A stretch of DNA of 64,000 nt, from positions 2,914,001 to 2,978,000 of the forward strand of contig OZ059895.1 of NCBI GenBank assembly GCA_964057225.1. Direction: 5' to 3'. The notes under the pieces were generated by a model. The model ran no database searches. It worked only from the letters and a program-made list of their open reading frames with translations, and was not told the DNA's origin. The stretch is from Auanema rhodensis. Lineage: Eukaryota; Nematoda; Chromadorea; Rhabditida; Rhabditidae. Positions within the stretch are counted from its first letter, which is position 1. Every line of letters starts with the position of its first letter. The position numbers and the translations under genes are program-made. Of the stretch, positions 38,843 to 52,643 are shown one piece after another.

Positions 38843-41827
38843 ATATCATATGTTGAACACTATGTTGGAAAGATTTTAATTCAGATTTTTTCAACTTTCA
38901 CTCAGTTTGTTTTCTTAACTTTGATTAAGAACCTTGTTGTTTGTACACCCATAAATTATACGCAGCACAGGTTACCCTTAAATAATGAACTGACCGACTA
39001 ATCAGACATGGATCTTTCCTAGTTCTGTTGCTTGAATGGATCTTTTCCTACGTAGGCTAGTAAAACATGCCCTTCAAAGCATCAGAACATGTGATCACAT
39101 TCCAATTTTTTTGTATCTATCTTGTAAAGATAGTAATAAACTTTGATTTTTGTACACCCATAAATTATACGCAGCACAGGTTACCCTTAAATAATGAACT
39201 GACCGACTAATCAGACATGGATCTTTCCAAGTTCTGTTGCTTGAACGGATGTTTTCCTACGTAGGCTAGTAAAACATGCCCTTCAAAGCATCAGAACATG
39301 TGATCACATTTCAATTTTTTTGTATCTATCTTCTAAAGATAGTAATATATCATATGTTGAACACTATGTTGGAAAGATTTTAATTCAGATTTTTTCAACT
39401 TTCACTCAGTTTGTTTTCTAAACTTTGATTAAGAACCTTGTTGTTTGTACACCCATAAAATATACGCAGCACAGGTTACCCTCAAATAATGAACTGACCG
39501 TCTAATCAGACATGGATCTTCCCAAGTTCTGTTGCTTGAATGGATGTTTTCCTACGTAGGCTAGTAAAACATGCCCTTCAAAGCATCAGAACATGTGATC
39601 ACATTCCAATTTTTTTGTATCTATCTTGTAAAGATAGTAATATATCATATGTTGAACACTATGTTGGAAAGATTTTAATTCAGATTTTCTAACTTTTATT
39701 CAGTTTGTTTTTTAAACTTTGATTAAGAACTTTGATTTTCGTACACCCATAAATTATACGCAGCACAGGTTACCCTTAAATAATGAACTGACCGACTAAT
39801 CAGACATGGATCTTTCCTAGTTCTGTTGCTTGAATGGATGTTTTCCTACGTAGGCTAGTAAAACATGCCCTTCAAAGCATCAGAACATGTGACCACATTC
39901 CAATTTTTTTGTATCTATCTTGTAAAGATAGTAATATATCATATGTTGAACACTATGTTGGAAAGATTTTAATTCGGTTTTTTTTCAACTTTCACTCAGT
40001 TTGTTTTCTTAACTTTGATTAAGAACCTTGAGTTTTGTACACCCATAAATTATACGCAGCACAGGTTACCCTTAAATAATGAACTGACCGACTAATCAGA
40101 CATGGATCTTTCCTAGTTCTGTTGCTTGAATGGATGTTTTCCTACGTAGGCTAGTAAAACATGCCCTTCAAAGCATCAGAACATGTGATCACATTCCAAT
40201 TTTTTTGTATCTATCTTGTAAAGATAGTAATTATATCATATGTTGAACACTATGTTGGAAAGATTTTAATTCAGATTTTCTAACTTTTATTCAGTTTGTT
40301 TTTTAAACTTTGATTAAGAACTTTGATTTTTGTACACCCATAAATTATACGCAGCACAGGTTACCCTTGAATAATGAACTGACCGACTAATCAGACATGG
40401 ATCTTTCCTAGTTCTGTTGCTTGAATGGATGTTTTCCTACGTAGGCTAGTAAAACATGCCCTTCAAAGCATCAGAACATGTGATCACATTCCAATTTTTT
40501 TGTATCTATCTTGTAAAGATAGTAATTATATCATATGTTGAACACTATGTTGGAAAGATTTTAATTCAGATTTTCTAACTTTTATTCAGTTTGTTTTTTA
40601 AACTTTGATTAAGAACTTTGATTTTCGTACACCCATAAATTATACGCAGCACAGGTTACCCTTAAATAATGAACTGACCGACTAATCAGACATGGATCTT
40701 TCCTAGTTCTGTTGCTTGAATGGATGTTTTCCTACGTAGGCTAGTAAAACATGCCCTTCAAAGCATCAGAACATGTGATCACATTCCAATTTTTTTGTAT
40801 CTATCTTGTAAAGATAGTAATATATCATATGTTGAACACTATGTTGGAAAGATTTTAATTCAGATTTTCTAACTTTCATTCAGTTTGTTTTTTAAACTTT
40901 GATTAAGAACTTTGATTTTTGTACACCCATAAATTATACGCAGCACAGGTTACCCTTGAATAATGAACTGACCGACTAATCAGACATGGATCTTTCCTAG
41001 TTCTGTTGCTTGAATGGATGTTTTCCTACGTAGGCTAGTAAAACATGCCCTTCAAAGCATCAGAACATGTGATCACATTCCAATTTTTTTGTATCTATCT
41101 TGTAAAGATAGTAATAAACTTTGATTTTTGTACACCCATAAATTATACGCAGCACAGGTTACCCTTAAATAATGAACTGACCGACTAATCAGACATGGAT
41201 CTTTCCAAGTTCTGTTGCTTGAACGGATGTTTTCCTACGTAGGCTAGTAAAACATGCCCTTCAAAGCATCAGAACATGTGACCACATTCCAATTTTTTTG
41301 TATCTATCTTGTAAAGATAGTAATAAACTTTGATTTTTGTACACCCATAAATTATACGCAGCACAGGTTACCCTTAAATAATGAACTGACCGACTAATCA
41401 GACATGGATCTTTCCTAGTTCTGTTGCTTGAATGGATGTTTTCCTACGTAGGCTAGTGAAACATGCCCTTCAAAGCATCAGAACATGTGATCACATTCCA
41501 ATTTTTTTGTATCTATCTTGTAAAGATTGTAATATATCATATGTTGAACACTATGTTGGAAAGATTTTAATTCAGATTTACGAACTTTTATTCAGTTTGT
41601 TTTTTAAACTTTGATTAAGAACTTTGATTTTTGTACACCCATAAATTATACGCAGCACAGGTTACCCTTAAATAATGAACTGACCGACTAATCAGACATG
41701 GATCTTTCCAAGTTCTGTTGCTTGAACGGATGTTTTCCTACGTAGGCTAGTAAAACATGCCCTTCAAAGCATCAGAACATGTGATCACATTCCAATTTTT
41801 TTGTATCTATCTTGTAAAGATAGTAAT
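38843..41827 (+). repeat. G-S-C-A-D-A'-A'-I-S-S-H, copy of 31721-34706
   Basis: Eleven monomers in the same order as 31721-34706. It shares GGATCTTTTCC (near 39038) and CCCTCAAAT (near 39479). Differences include AATATTTTTG in the tail before G, a loop change in the hairpin near 39333, and one fewer T in the D run. Confidence 0.9.
41116..41533 (+). repeat. Short-monomer pair S-S (2 of 7)
   Basis: Same two-part signature; preceded by I and followed by H at 41534. Confidence 0.92.
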
Positions 41828-44014
41828 TATATCATATGTTGAACACTATGTTGGAAAGATTTTAATTCAGATTTTCTAACTTTTATTCAGTTTGTTTTTT
41901 AAACTTTGATTAAGAACTTTGATTTTTGTACACCCATAAATTATACGCAGCACAGGTTACCCTTGAATAATGAACTGACCGACTAATCAGACATGGATCT
42001 TTCCTAGTTCTGTTGCTTGAATGGATGTTTTCCTACGTAGGCTAGTAAAACATGCCCTTCAAAGCATCAGAACATGTGATCACATTCCAATTTTTTTGTA
42101 TCTATCTTGTAAAGATAGTAATATATCATATGTTGAACACTATGTTGGAAAGATTTTAATTCGGTTTTTTTTCAACTTTCACTCAGTTTGTTTTCTTAAC
42201 TTTGATTAAGAACCTTGAGTTTTGTACACCCATAAATTATACGCAGCACAGGTTACCCTTAAATAATGAACTGACCGACTAATCAGACATGGATCTTTCC
42301 TAGTTCTGTTGCTTGAATGGATGTTTTCCTACGTAGGCTAGTAAAACATGCCCTTCAAAGCATCAGAACATGTGATCACATTCCAATTTTTTTGTATCTA
42401 TCTTGTAAAGATAGTAATTATATCATATGTTGAACACTATGTTGGAAAGATTTTAATTCAGATTTTCTAACTTTTATTCAGTTTGTTTTTTAAACTTTGA
42501 TTAAGAACTTTGATTTTTGTACACCCATAAATTATACGCAGCACAGGTTACCCTTGAATAATGAACTGACCGACTAATCAGACATGGATCTTTCCTAGTT
42601 CTGTTGCTTGAATGGATGTTTTCCTACGTAGGCTAGTAAAACATGCCCTTCAAAGCATCAGAACATGTGATCACATTCCAATTTTTTTGTATCTATCTTG
42701 TAAAGATAGTAATTATATCATATGTTGAACACTATGTTGGAAAGATTTTAATTCAGATTTTCTAACTTTTATTCAGTTTGTTTTTTAAACTTTGATTAAG
42801 AACTTTGATTTTCGTACACCCATAAATTATACGCAGCACAGGTTACCCTTAAATAATGAACTGACCGACTAATCAGACATGGATCTTTCCTAGTTCTGTT
42901 GCTTGAATGGATGTTTTCCTACGTAGGCTAGTAAAACATGCCCTTCAAAGCATCAGAACATGTGATCACATTCCAATTTTTTTGTATCTATCTTGTAAAG
43001 ATAGTAATATATCATATGTTGAACACTATGTTGGAAAGATTTTAATTCAGATTTTCTAACTTTCATTCAGTTTGTTTTTTAAACTTTGATTAAGAACTTT
43101 GATTTTTGTACACCCATAAATTATACGCAGCACAGGTTACCCTTGAATAATGAACTGACCGACTAATCAGACATGGATCTTTCCTAGTTCTGTTGCTTGA
43201 ATGGATGTTTTCCTACGTAGGCTAGTAAAACATGCCCTTCAAAGCATCAGAACATGTGATCACATTCCAATTTTTTTGTATCTATCTTGTAAAGATAGTA
43301 ATAAACTTTGATTTTTGTACACCCATAAATTATACGCAGCACAGGTTACCCTTAAATAATGAACTGACCGACTAATCAGACATGGATCTTTCCAAGTTCT
43401 GTTGCTTGAACGGATGTTTTCCTACGTAGGCTAGTAAAACATGCCCTTCAAAGCATCAGAACATGTGACCACATTCCAATTTTTTTGTATCTATCTTGTA
43501 AAGATAGTAATAAACTTTGATTTTTGTACACCCATAAATTATACGCAGCACAGGTTACCCTTAAATAATGAACTGACCGACTAATCAGACATGGATCTTT
43601 CCTAGTTCTGTTGCTTGAATGGATGTTTTCCTACGTAGGCTAGTGAAACATGCCCTTCAAAGCATCAGAACATGTGATCACATTCCAATTTTTTTGTATC
43701 TATCTTGTAAAGATTGTAATATATCATATGTTGAACACTATGTTGGAAAGATTTTAATTCAGATTTACGAACTTTTATTCAGTTTGTTTTTTAAACTTTG
43801 ATTAAGAACTTTGATTTTTGTACACCCATAAATTATACGCAGCACAGGTTACCCTTAAATAATGAACTGACCGACTAATCAGACATGGATCTTTCCAAGT
43901 TCTGTTGCTTGAACGGATGTTTTCCTACGTAGGCTAGTAAAACATGCCCTTCAAAGCATCAGAACATGTGATCACATTTCAATTTTTTTGTATCTATCTT
44001 GTAAAGATAGTAAT
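41828..44014 (+). repeat. A'-D-A'-A'-I-S-S-H module, 2187 bp
   Basis: Directly repeats the preceding D-A'-A'-I-S-S-H run with an A' in front; H-to-H distance is 2187 bp. Confidence 0.9.
43303..43720 (+). repeat. Short-monomer pair S-S (3 of 7)
   Basis: Same signature; H follows at 43721. Confidence 0.92.
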
Positions 44015-46968
44015 ATATCATATGTTGAACACTATGTTGGAAAGATTTTAATTCAGATTTTTTCAACTTTCACTCAGTTTGTTTTCTAAACTTTGATTAA
44101 GAACCTTGTTGTTTGTACACCCATAAAATATACGCAGCACAGGTTACCCTTAAATAATGAACTGACCGTCTAATCAGACATGGATCTTCCCAAGTTCTGT
44201 TGCTTGAATGGATGTTTTCCTACGTAGGCTAGTAAAACATGCCCTTCAAAGCATCAGAACATGTGATCACATTCCAATTTTTTTGTATCTATCTTGTAAA
44301 GATAGTAATATATCATATGTTGAACACTATGTTGGAAAGATTTTAATTCGGTTTTTTTTCAACTTTCACTCAGTTTGTTTTCTTAACTTTGATTAAGAAC
44401 CTTGAGTTTTGTACACCCATAAATTATACGCAGCACAGGTTACCCTTAAATAATGAACTGACCGACTAATCAGACATGGATCTTTCCTAGTTCTGTTGCT
44501 TGAATGGATGTTTTCCTACGTAGGCTAGTAAAACATGCCCTTCAAAGCATCAGAACATGTGATCACATTCCAATTTTTTTGTATCTATCTTGTAAAGATA
44601 GTAATTATATCATATGTTGAACACTATGTTGGAAAGATTTTAATTCAGATTTTCTAACTTTTATTCAGTTTGTTTTTTAAACTTTGATTAAGAACTTTGA
44701 TTTTCGTACACCCATAAATTTTACGCAGCACAGGTTACCCTTAAATAATGAACTGACCGACTAATCAGACATGGATCTTTCCTAGTTCTGTTGCTTGAAT
44801 GGATGTTTTCCTACGTAGGCTAGTAAAACATGCCCTTCAAAGCATCAGAACATGTGACCACATTCCAATTTTTTTGTATCTATCTTGTAAAGATAGTAAT
44901 ATATCATATGTTGAACACTATGTTGGAAAGATTTTAATTCGGTTTTTTTTCAACTTTCACTCAGTTTGTTTTCTTAACTTTGATTAAGAACCTTGAGTTT
45001 TGTACACCCATAAATTATACGCAGCACAGGTTACCCTTAAATAATGAACTGACCGACTAATCAGACATGGATCTTTCCTAGTTCTGTTGCTTGAATGGAT
45101 GTTTTCCTACGTAGGCTAGTAAAACATGCCCTTCAAAGCATCAGAACATGTGATCACATTCCAATTTTTTTGTATCTATCTTGTAAAGATAGTAATTATA
45201 TCATATGTTGAACACTATGTTGGAAAGATTTTAATTCAGATTTTCTAACTTTTATTCAGTTTGTTTTTTAAACTTTGATTAAGAACTTTGATTTTTGTAC
45301 ACCCATAAATTATACGCAGCACAGGTTACCCTTGAATAATGAACTGACCGACTAATCAGACATGGATCTTTCCTAGTTCTGTTGCTTGAATGGATGTTTT
45401 CCTACGTAGGCTAGTAAAACATGCCCTTCAAAGCATCAGAACATGTGATCACATTCCAATTTTTTTGTATCTATCTTGTAAAGATAGTAATTATATCATA
45501 TGTTGAACACTATGTTGGAAAGATTTTAATTCAGATTTTCTAACTTTTATTCAGTTTGTTTTTTAAACTTTGATTAAGAACTTTGATTTTCGTACACCCA
45601 TAAATTATACGCAGCACAGGTTACCCTTAAATAATGAACTGACCGACTAATCAGACATGGATCTTTCCAAGTTCTGTTGCTTGAACGGATGTTTCCCTAC
45701 GTAGGCTAGTAAAACATGCCCTTCAAAGCATCAGAACATGTGATCACATTTCAATTTTTTTGTATCTATCTTGTAAAGATAGTAATATATCATATGTTGA
45801 ACACTATGTTGGAAAGATTTTAATTCAGATTTTTTCAACTTTCACTCAGTTTGTTTTCTAAACTTTGATTAAGAACCTTGTTGTTTGTACACCCATAAAA
45901 TATACGCAGCACAGGTTACCCTTAAATAATGAACTGACCGTCTAATCAGACATGGATCTTCCCAAGTTCTGTTGCTTGAATGGATGTTTTCCTACGTAGG
46001 CTAGTAAAACATGCCCTTCAAAGCATCAGAACATGTGATCACATTCCAATTTTTTTGTATCTATCTTGTAAAGATAGTAATATATCATATGTTGAACACT
46101 ATGTTGGAAAGATTTTAATTCGGTTTTTTTTCAACTTTCACTCAGTTTGTTTTCTTAACTTTGATTAAGAACCTTGAGTTTTGTACACCCATAAATTATA
46201 CGCAGCACAGGTTACCCTTAAATAATGAACTGACCGACTAATCAGACATGGATCTTTCCTAGTTCTGTTGCTTGAATGGATGTTTTCCTACGTAGGCTAG
46301 TAAAACATGCCCTTCAAAGCATCAGAACATGTGATCACATTCCAATTTTTTTGTATCTATCTTGTAAAGATAGTAATTATATCATATGTTGAACACTATG
46401 TTGGAAAGATTTTAATTCAGATTTTCTAACTTTTATTCAGTTTGTTTTTTAAACTTTGATTAAGAACTTTGATTTTCGTACACCCATAAATTATACGCAG
46501 CACAGGTTACCCTTAAATAATGAACTGACCGACTAATCAGACATGGATCTTTCCAAGTTCTGTTGCTTGAATGGATGTTTTCCTACGTAGGCTAGTAAAA
46601 CATGCCCTTCAAAGCATCAGAACATGTGATCACATTCCAATTTTTTTGTATCTATCTTGTAAAGATAGTAATATATCATATGTTGAACACTATGTTGGAA
46701 AGATTTTAATTCGGTTTTTTTTCAACTTTCACTCAGTTTGTTTTCTTAACTTTGATTAAGAACCTTGAGTTTTGTACACCCATAAATTATACGCAGCACA
46801 GGTTACCCTTAAATAATGAACTGACCGACTAATCAGACATGGATCTTTCCTAGTTCTGTTGCTTGAATGGATGTTTTCCTACGTAGGCTAGTAAAACATG
46901 CCCTTCAAAGCATCAGAACATGTGATCACATTCCAATTTTTTTGTATCTATCTTGTAAAGATAGTAAT
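44015..46968 (+). repeat. C-D-A'-D-A'-A'-C-D-A'-D block, contracted partner of 34707-38842
   Basis: The left part aligns with 34707-36183 at offset 9308 and the right part with 37071-38842 at offset 8126. The difference, 1182 bp, is exactly one D-A'-D-A' tetramer. A private change (GTTTCCCTAC) lies near 45690. Confidence 0.88.
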
Positions 46969-49155
46969 TATATCATATGTTGAACACTATGTTGGAAAGA
47001 TTTTAATTCAGATTTTCTAACTTTTATTCAGTTTGTTTTTTAAACTTTGATTAAGAACTTTGATTTTCGTACACCCATAAATTTTACGCAGCACAGGTTA
47101 CCCTTAAATAATGAACTGACCGACTAATCAGACATGGATCTTTCCTAGTTCTGTTGCTTGAATGGATGTTTTCCTACGTAGGCTAGTAAAACATGCCCTT
47201 CAAAGCATCAGAACATGTGACCACATTCCAATTTTTTTGTATCTATCTTGTAAAGATAGTAATATATCATATGTTGAACACTATGTTGGAAAGATTTTAA
47301 TTCGGTTTTTTTTCAACTTTCACTCAGTTTGTTTTCTTAACTTTGATTAAGAACCTTGAGTTTTGTACACCCATAAATTATACGCAGCACAGGTTACCCT
47401 TAAATAATGAACTGACCGACTAATCAGACATGGATCTTTCCTAGTTCTGTTGCTTGAATGGATGTTTTCCTACGTAGGCTAGTAAAACATGCCCTTCAAA
47501 GCATCAGAACATGTGATCACATTCCAATTTTTTTGTATCTATCTTGTAAAGATAGTAATTATATCATATGTTGAACACTATGTTGGAAAGATTTTAATTC
47601 AGATTTTCTAACTTTTATTCAGTTTGTTTTTTAAACTTTGATTAAGAACTTTGATTTTTGTACACCCATAAATTATACGCAGCACAGGTTACCCTTGAAT
47701 AATGAACTGACCGACTAATCAGACATGGATCTTTCCTAGTTCTGTTGCTTGAATGGATGTTTTCCTACGTAGGCTAGTAAAACATGCCCTTCAAAGCATC
47801 AGAACATGTGATCACATTCCAATTTTTTTGTATCTATCTTGTAAAGATAGTAATTATATCATATGTTGAACACTATGTTGGAAAGATTTTAATTCAGATT
47901 TTCTAACTTTTATTCAGTTTGTTTTTTAAACTTTGATTAAGAACTTTGATTTTCGTACACCCATAAATTATACGCAGCACAGGTTACCCTTAAATAATGA
48001 ACTGACCGACTAATCAGACATGGATCTTTCCTAGTTCTGTTGCTTGAATGGATGTTTTCCTACGTAGGCTAGTAAAACATGCCCTTCAAAGCATCAGAAC
48101 ATGTGATCACATTCCAATTTTTTTGTATCTATCTTGTAAAGATAGTAATATATCATATGTTGAACACTATGTTGGAAAGATTTTAATTCAGATTTTCTAA
48201 CTTTCATTCAGTTTGTTTTTTAAACTTTGATTAAGAACTTTGATTTTTGTACACCCATAAATTATACGCAGCACAGGTTACCCTTGAATAATGAACTGAC
48301 CGACTAATCAGACATGGATCTTTCCTAGTTCTGTTGCTTGAATGGATGTTTTCCTACGTAGGCTAGTAAAACATGCCCTTCAAAGCATCAGAACATGTGA
48401 TCACATTCCAATTTTTTTGTATCTATCTTGTAAAGATAGTAATAAACTTTGATTTTTGTACACCCATAAATTATACGCAGCACAGGTTACCCTTAAATAA
48501 TGAACTGACCGACTAATCAGACATGGATCTTTCCAAGTTCTGTTGCTTGAACGGATGTTTTCCTACGTAGGCTAGTAAAACATGCCCTTCAAAGCATCAG
48601 AACATGTGACCACATTCCAATTTTTTTGTATCTATCTTGTAAAGATAGTAATAAACTTTGATTTTTGTACACCCATAAATTATACGCAGCACAGGTTACC
48701 CTTAAATAATGAACTGACCGACTAATCAGACATGGATCTTTCCTAGTTCTGTTGCTTGAATGGATGTTTTCCTACGTAGGCTAGTGAAACATGCCCTTCA
48801 AAGCATCAGAACATGTGATCACATTCCAATTTTTTTGTATCTATCTTGTAAAGATTGTAATATATCATATGTTGAACACTATGTTGGAAAGATTTTAATT
48901 CAGATTTACGAACTTTTATTCAGTTTGTTTTTTAAACTTTGATTAAGAACTTTGATTTTTGTACACCCATAAATTATACGCAGCACAGGTTACCCTTAAA
49001 TAATGAACTGACCGACTAATCAGACATGGATCTTTCCAAGTTCTGTTGCTTGAATGGATGTTTTCCTACGTAGGCTAGTAAAACATGCCCTTCAAAGCAT
49101 CAGAACATGTGACCACATTCCAATTTTTTTGTATCTATCTTGTAAAGATAGTAAT
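46969..49155 (+). repeat. A'-D-A'-A'-I-S-S-H module
   Basis: Same eight-monomer order as 41828-44014. The first A' carries AAATTTTACG, which links it to the tetramer rather than to the A' at 41828. Confidence 0.88.
48444..48861 (+). repeat. Short-monomer pair S-S (4 of 7)
   Basis: Same signature; H follows at 48862. Confidence 0.92.
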
Positions 49156-50041
49156 ATATCATATGTTGAACACTATGTTGGAAAGATTTTAATTCGGTTT
49201 TTTTTCAACTTTCACTCAGTTTGTTTTCTTAACTTTGATTAAGAACCTTGAGTTTTGTACACCCATAAATTATACGCAGCACAGGTTACCCTTAAATAAT
49301 GAACTGACCGACTAATCAGACATGGATCTTTCCTAGTTCTGTTGCTTGAATGGATGTTTTCCTACGTAGGCTAGTAAAACATGCCCTTCAAAGCATCAGA
49401 ACATGTGATCACATTCCAATTTTTTTGTATCTATCTTGTAAAGATAGTAATTATATCATATGTTGAACACTATGTTGGAAAGATTTTAATTCAGATTTTC
49501 TAACTTTTATTCAGTTTGTTTTTTAAACTTTGATTAAGAACTTTGATTTTTGTACACCCATAAATTATACGCAGCACAGGTTACCCTTGAATAATGAACT
49601 GACCGACTAATCAGACATGGATCTTTCCTAGTTCTGTTGCTTGAATGGATGTTTTCCTACGTAGGCTAGTAAAACATGCCCTTCAAAGCATCAGAACATG
49701 TGATCACATTCCAATTTTTTTGTATCTATCTTGTAAAGATAGTAATTATATCATATGTTGAACACTATGTTGGAAAGATTTTAATTCAGATTTTCTAACT
49801 TTTATTCAGTTTGTTTTTTAAACTTTGATTAAGAACTTTGATTTTCGTACACCCATAAGTTATACGCAGCACAGGTTACCCTTAAATAATGAACTGACCG
49901 ACTAATCAGACATGGATCTTTCCTAGTTCTGTTGCTTGAATGGATGTTTTCCTACGTAGGCTAGTAAAACATGCCCTTCAAAGCATCAGAACATGTGATC
50001 ACATTCCAATTTTTTTGTATCTATCTTGTAAAGATAGTAAT
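49156..50041 (+). repeat. D-A'-A' run leading into I-S-S-H
   Basis: Three monomers. H-to-H distance across this module is 1892 bp, one A' fewer than at 41828. The second A' has a private ATAAGTTATAC near 49855. Confidence 0.87.
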
Positions 50042-51342
50042 ATATCATATGTTGAACACTATGTTGGAAAGATTTTAATTCAGATTTTCTAACTTTCATT
50101 CAGTTTGTTTTTTAAACTTTGATTAAGAACTTTGATTTTTGTACACCCATAAATTATACGCAGCACAGGTTACCCTTGAATAATGAACTGACCGACTAAT
50201 CAGACATGGATCTTTCCTAGTTCTGTTGCTTGAATGGATGTTTTCCTACGTAGGCTAGTAAAACATGCCCTTCAAAGCATCAGAACATGTGATCACATTC
50301 CAATTTTTTTGTATCTATCTTGTAAAGATAGTAATAAACTTTGATTTTTGTACACCCATAAATTATACGCAGCACAGGTTACCCTTAAATAATGAACTGA
50401 CCGACTAATCAGACATGGATCTTTCCAAGTTCTGTTGCTTGAACGGATGTTTTCCTACGTAGGCTAGTAAAACATGCCCTTCAAAGCATCAGAACATGTG
50501 ACCACATTCCAATTTTTTTGTATCTATCTTGTAAAGATAGTAATAAACTTTGATTTTTGTACACCCATAAATTATACGCAGCACAGGTTACCCTTAAATA
50601 ATGAACTGACCGACTAATCAGACATGGATCTTTCCTAGTTCTGTTGCTTGAATGGATGTTTTCCTACGTAGGCTAGTGAAACATGCCCTTCAAAGCATCA
50701 GAACATGTGATCACATTCCAATTTTTTTGTATCTATCTTGTAAAGATTGTAATATATCATATGTTGAACACTATGTTGGAAAGATTTTAATTCAGATTTA
50801 CGAACTTTTATTCAGTTTGTTTTTTAAACTTTGATTAAGAACTTTGATTTTTGTACACCCATAAATTATACGCAGCACAGGTTACCCTTAAATAATGAAC
50901 TGACCGACTAATCAGACATGGATCTTTCCAAGTTCTGTTGCTTGAATGGATGTTTTCCTACGTAGGCTAGTAAAACATGCCCTTCAAAGCATCAGAACAT
51001 GTGACCACATTCCAATTTTTTTGTATCTATCTTGTAAAGATAGTAATATATCATATGTTGAACACTATGTTGGAAAGATTTTAATTCAGATTTTTTCAAC
51101 TTTCACTCAGTTTGTTTTCTAAACTTTGATTAAGAACCTTGAGTTCTGTACACCCATAAATTATAAGCAGCACAGGTTACCCTTAAATAATGAACTGACC
51201 GACTAATCAGACATGGATCTTTCCAAGTTCTGTTGCTTGAATGGATGTTTTCCTACGTAGGCTAGTAAAACATGCCCTTCAAAGCATCAGAACATGTGAT
51301 CACATTCCAATTTTTTTGTATCTATCTTGTAAAGATAGTAAT
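50042..51342 (+). repeat. I-S-S-H-B tandem unit, copy 1, 1301 bp
   Basis: Five-monomer unit. The B has the rare markers GAGTTCTGTAC and TTATAAGCAG (near 51142-51170). Confidence 0.9.
50336..50753 (+). repeat. Short-monomer pair S-S (5 of 7)
   Basis: Same signature; H follows at 50754. Confidence 0.92.
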
Positions 51343-52643
51343 ATATCATATGTTGAACACTATGTTGGAAAGATTTTAATTCAGATTTTCTAACTTTCAT
51401 TCAGTTTGTTTTTTAAACTTTGATTAAGAACTTTGATTTTTGTACACCCATAAATTATACGCAGCACAGGTTACCCTTGAATAATGAACTGACCGACTAA
51501 TCAGACATGGATCTTTCCTAGTTCTGTTGCTTGAATGGATGTTTTCCTACGTAGGCTAGTAAAACATGCCCTTCAAAGCATCAGAACATGTGATCACATT
51601 CCAATTTTTTTGTATCTATCTTGTAAAGATAGTAATAAACTTTGATTTTTGTACACCCATAAATTATACGCAGCACAGGTTACCCTTAAATAATGAACTG
51701 ACCGACTAATCAGACATGGATCTTTCCAAGTTCTGTTGCTTGAACGGATGTTTTCCTACGTAGGCTAGTAAAACATGCCCTTCAAAGCATCAGAACATGT
51801 GACCACATTCCAATTTTTTTGTATCTATCTTGTAAAGATAGTAATAAACTTTGATTTTTGTACACCCATAAATTATACGCAGCACAGGTTACCCTTAAAT
51901 AATGAACTGACCGACTAATCAGACATGGATCTTTCCTAGTTCTGTTGCTTGAATGGATGTTTTCCTACGTAGGCTAGTGAAACATGCCCTTCAAAGCATC
52001 AGAACATGTGATCACATTCCAATTTTTTTGTATCTATCTTGTAAAGATTGTAATATATCATATGTTGAACACTATGTTGGAAAGATTTTAATTCAGATTT
52101 ACGAACTTTTATTCAGTTTGTTTTTTAAACTTTGATTAAGAACTTTGATTTTTGTACACCCATAAATTATACGCAGCACAGGTTACCCTTAAATAATGAA
52201 CTGACCGACTAATCAGACATGGATCTTTCCAAGTTCTGTTGCTTGAATGGATGTTTTCCTACGTAGGCTAGTAAAACATGCCCTTCAAAGCATCAGAACA
52301 TGTGACCACATTCCAATTTTTTTGTATCTATCTTGTAAAGATAGTAATATATCATATGTTGAACACTATGTTGGAAAGATTTTAATTCAGATTTTTTCAA
52401 CTTTCACTCAGTTTGTTTTCTAAACTTTGATTAAGAACCTTGAGTTCTGTACACCCATAAATTATAAGCAGCACAGGTTACCCTTAAATAATGAACTGAC
52501 CGACTAATCAGACATGGATCTTTCCAAGTTCTGTTGCTTGAATGGATGTTTTCCTACGTAGGCTAGTAAAACATGCCCTTCAAAGCATCAGAACATGTGA
52601 CCACATTCCAATTTTTTTGTATCTATCTTGTAAAGATAGTAAT
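51343..52643 (+). repeat. I-S-S-H-B tandem unit, copy 2, 1301 bp
   Basis: Immediate tandem copy with the same B markers near 52443-52470. The B tail has GACCAC where copy 1 has GATCAC. Confidence 0.9.
51637..52054 (+). repeat. Short-monomer pair S-S (6 of 7)
   Basis: Same signature; H follows at 52055. Confidence 0.92.
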
